Shown piece by piece: positions 62,907-64,000 of a DNA stretch of 64,000 nt. The notes beneath the pieces are model-generated. The model ran no database searches. It had not been told where the DNA came from and was given only the letters and a program-made list of their open reading frames with translations. The stretch spans positions 61,876,001 to 61,940,000 of the forward strand of contig CM060733.1 of NCBI GenBank assembly GCA_030704615.1, in the 5' to 3' direction. The stretch's first letter is position 1. Every line of letters starts with the position of its first letter. The stretch comes from Takakia lepidozioides. Taxonomy: Eukaryota > Streptophyta > Takakiopsida > Takakiales > Takakiaceae. The position numbers and the translations under genes were made by a program.

Positions 62907-63999
62907 CTGTACAGAAGGCGCATTGCTGCTTTGTCCGCGTTCGGCTGGTCGGTGAACTCGTGGCTCCGGCGGGCATGTGGTATCTCCCGAAAGAATAGGT
63001 CGGTTTTGTAGAGCAGAAAGTACCTCGTCACATAGTCGCGTAGGCTCTCTGCTGCAGGAGAAATCTCCATCTTGAACTGATGTGCTTGTGTGTCCAGCTG
63101 CTCTTGCGCATTCATCGTCACCTGTGGAGATTCTCCATCAGATCGCATTGCTGAAAAAATACAATGAATCCACCCCCTACAAGAGTAGAAGCGCCAAACG
63201 AAGCGTGGGGAAGTACCTGAAACCACCATGTCATGCGGTTCATCCACATGTCGAATGTGGGGTCAGACAGTTTGTCCGGTTTGGGGAAGCTCCACATGTC
63301 CCTTGTACTTTGGGAACCATTCCAGATTTGGAGCCACCGGGTCTGTCCAACCACCCAACATATTCGTAAGCGCCAAACACCACAAAACGAGTTGTTGCCA
63401 CCACAATTTGGTTAAGAATGTATCACCTTTTCTGCACCATCCACACAGGATGTGGCTAGACGATGGAGCTTCTCCAAGTCATCGTGGGCTTCAGAGCGCG
63501 GGAGTAGTGCTTCCCCACCTCCACCAGAAAGTCGGCACCAAGGGCGGGATCAGCTATGGCCACGTACTTTACCATCCGCGACTTGTACTTTATGCGGGCC
63601 CTCACCTCCGCAGCTTTGAGATACGATTCGAGTGCCGGGAGGGTTAGATTCTTCTCCTCTGACTCCATGTAGAACCTCCGCGCATGTGCCAAATCCTGCT
63701 GAATTTTCATCTTTCTGAATTTTCATAAGATTAGAGATCCTGCTCAACACTTTTTCTTCTATTGGGGGAGGAGAGACATATTAGCTCAACAAAACAATCA
63801 GGAGCTTTACCCGAAATATGTAGTCCACCATGGCGTCCATGCTCAGCCTATACCAGGTTCTGTCTGCCTTTGCCTCCGACTTGCGCAGGAGGTCGGCACT
63901 GAGCGAATTGGCAAACTCTTGCACCCCCTGCTTCCCGACATCCTTCATTTGGAAGAGCATATGGGACAAGTTGGTGGCAATGAAGGCATTCTCAGTCAC
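62907..63999 (-). pseudogene. Gene B upstream exons (T2)
   Basis: Proposed exons: 63811-63999+ (TENAFIATNLSHMLFQMKD, SADLLRKSEAKADRTWYRL, donor gtaaag), 63427-63714 (KIQQDLAHARRFYMESEEK, AAEVRARIKYKSRMVKYVAI, a one-base shift near 63500, then LEKLHRLATSCVDGAEK), 63217-63301 (WSFPKPDK) and 62907-63150 (SPAAESLRDYVTRYFLLY). Introns are 66-125 bp with GT-AG ends. Exons shared with T3 are better supported. The helical, charged N-terminal part has no recognised domain and the start is outside the window. Confidence 0.5.
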
Positions 64000-64000
64000 C

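Larger units (their letters stand above)
46222..63999 (-). mobile_element. T2: TIR transposon copy with most of gene B, interrupted by E3
   Basis: T2 occupies 46222-47141 and 60346-63999 and continues past the window. The left end GGGGGCTTCTATTTCATGAGC matches T1 and M1. It carries gene B on the minus strand from upstream exons (63999) to the stop (46432). Gene A and the right TIR are outside. The expected left target duplication is the 8-9 bases ending at 46221; it cannot be checked here. Confidence 0.85.

Overview
The window is nuclear DNA of a streptophyte with a large, transposon-packed genome. Evidence: GT-AG introns, Ty3/gypsy elements primed by an initiator-tRNA-Met-type primer site, a chromodomain integrase, and remains of a PLS-type pentatricopeptide-repeat (PPR) gene. 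A charophyte alga of the Chara type or a bryophyte would fit, but this is inference. I see no rRNA, tRNA, CRISPR array or bacterial operon, and no host gene that looks intact.

Almost everything is nested mobile DNA. E1, an old non-chromovirus Ty3/gypsy element on the + strand (10643-14553, resuming 31029-31233), was hit by T1, a terminal-inverted-repeat (TIR) DNA transposon (14554-31028, 8-bp target duplication). T1 was itself hit by E5, a Ty3/gypsy element with 2.2-kb LTRs (18275-29340, - strand). E1 was also hit by E2, a relative on the - strand (31234-46221, leaving the window through T2). E2 carries E4, a chromovirus (37515-43953, duplication TCAAT), and T2, a second copy of the TIR transposon (from 46222). 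T2 is split by E3 (47142-60345, duplication gttcc), a near-complete member of the E1/E2 family, and the 3' LTR of E3 carries M1, a 168-bp miniature derivative of the T family (47899-48066). Sister copies supply the empty site for most of these insertions.

The left end (1-5086) is T3, a third T copy in opposite orientation to T1. Combining T1, T2 and T3, the T family appears to be: TIR, gene B (many exons, reading outward), a 2-kb array of perfect palindromes, gene A (divergent, Cys/His-rich), TIR. One gene B intron is also filled with palindromes. Gene B carries motifs in the order of a beta-class amino-methyltransferase. Between T3 and E1 (5087-10642) lies anonymous DNA with a tandem duplication and a decayed PPR gene.

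The E1/E2/E3 family is unusual: its integrase frame continues, with only copy-specific stops, for about 1,590 more codons through two extra domains (X and Y), and there is a further reading frame before gag. Nearly every coding region is broken by stops or frameshifts although some LTR pairs are almost identical. The two leading candidates for undescribed biology are the T family (methyltransferase-like gene plus palindrome arrays) and the extended E-family polyprotein.
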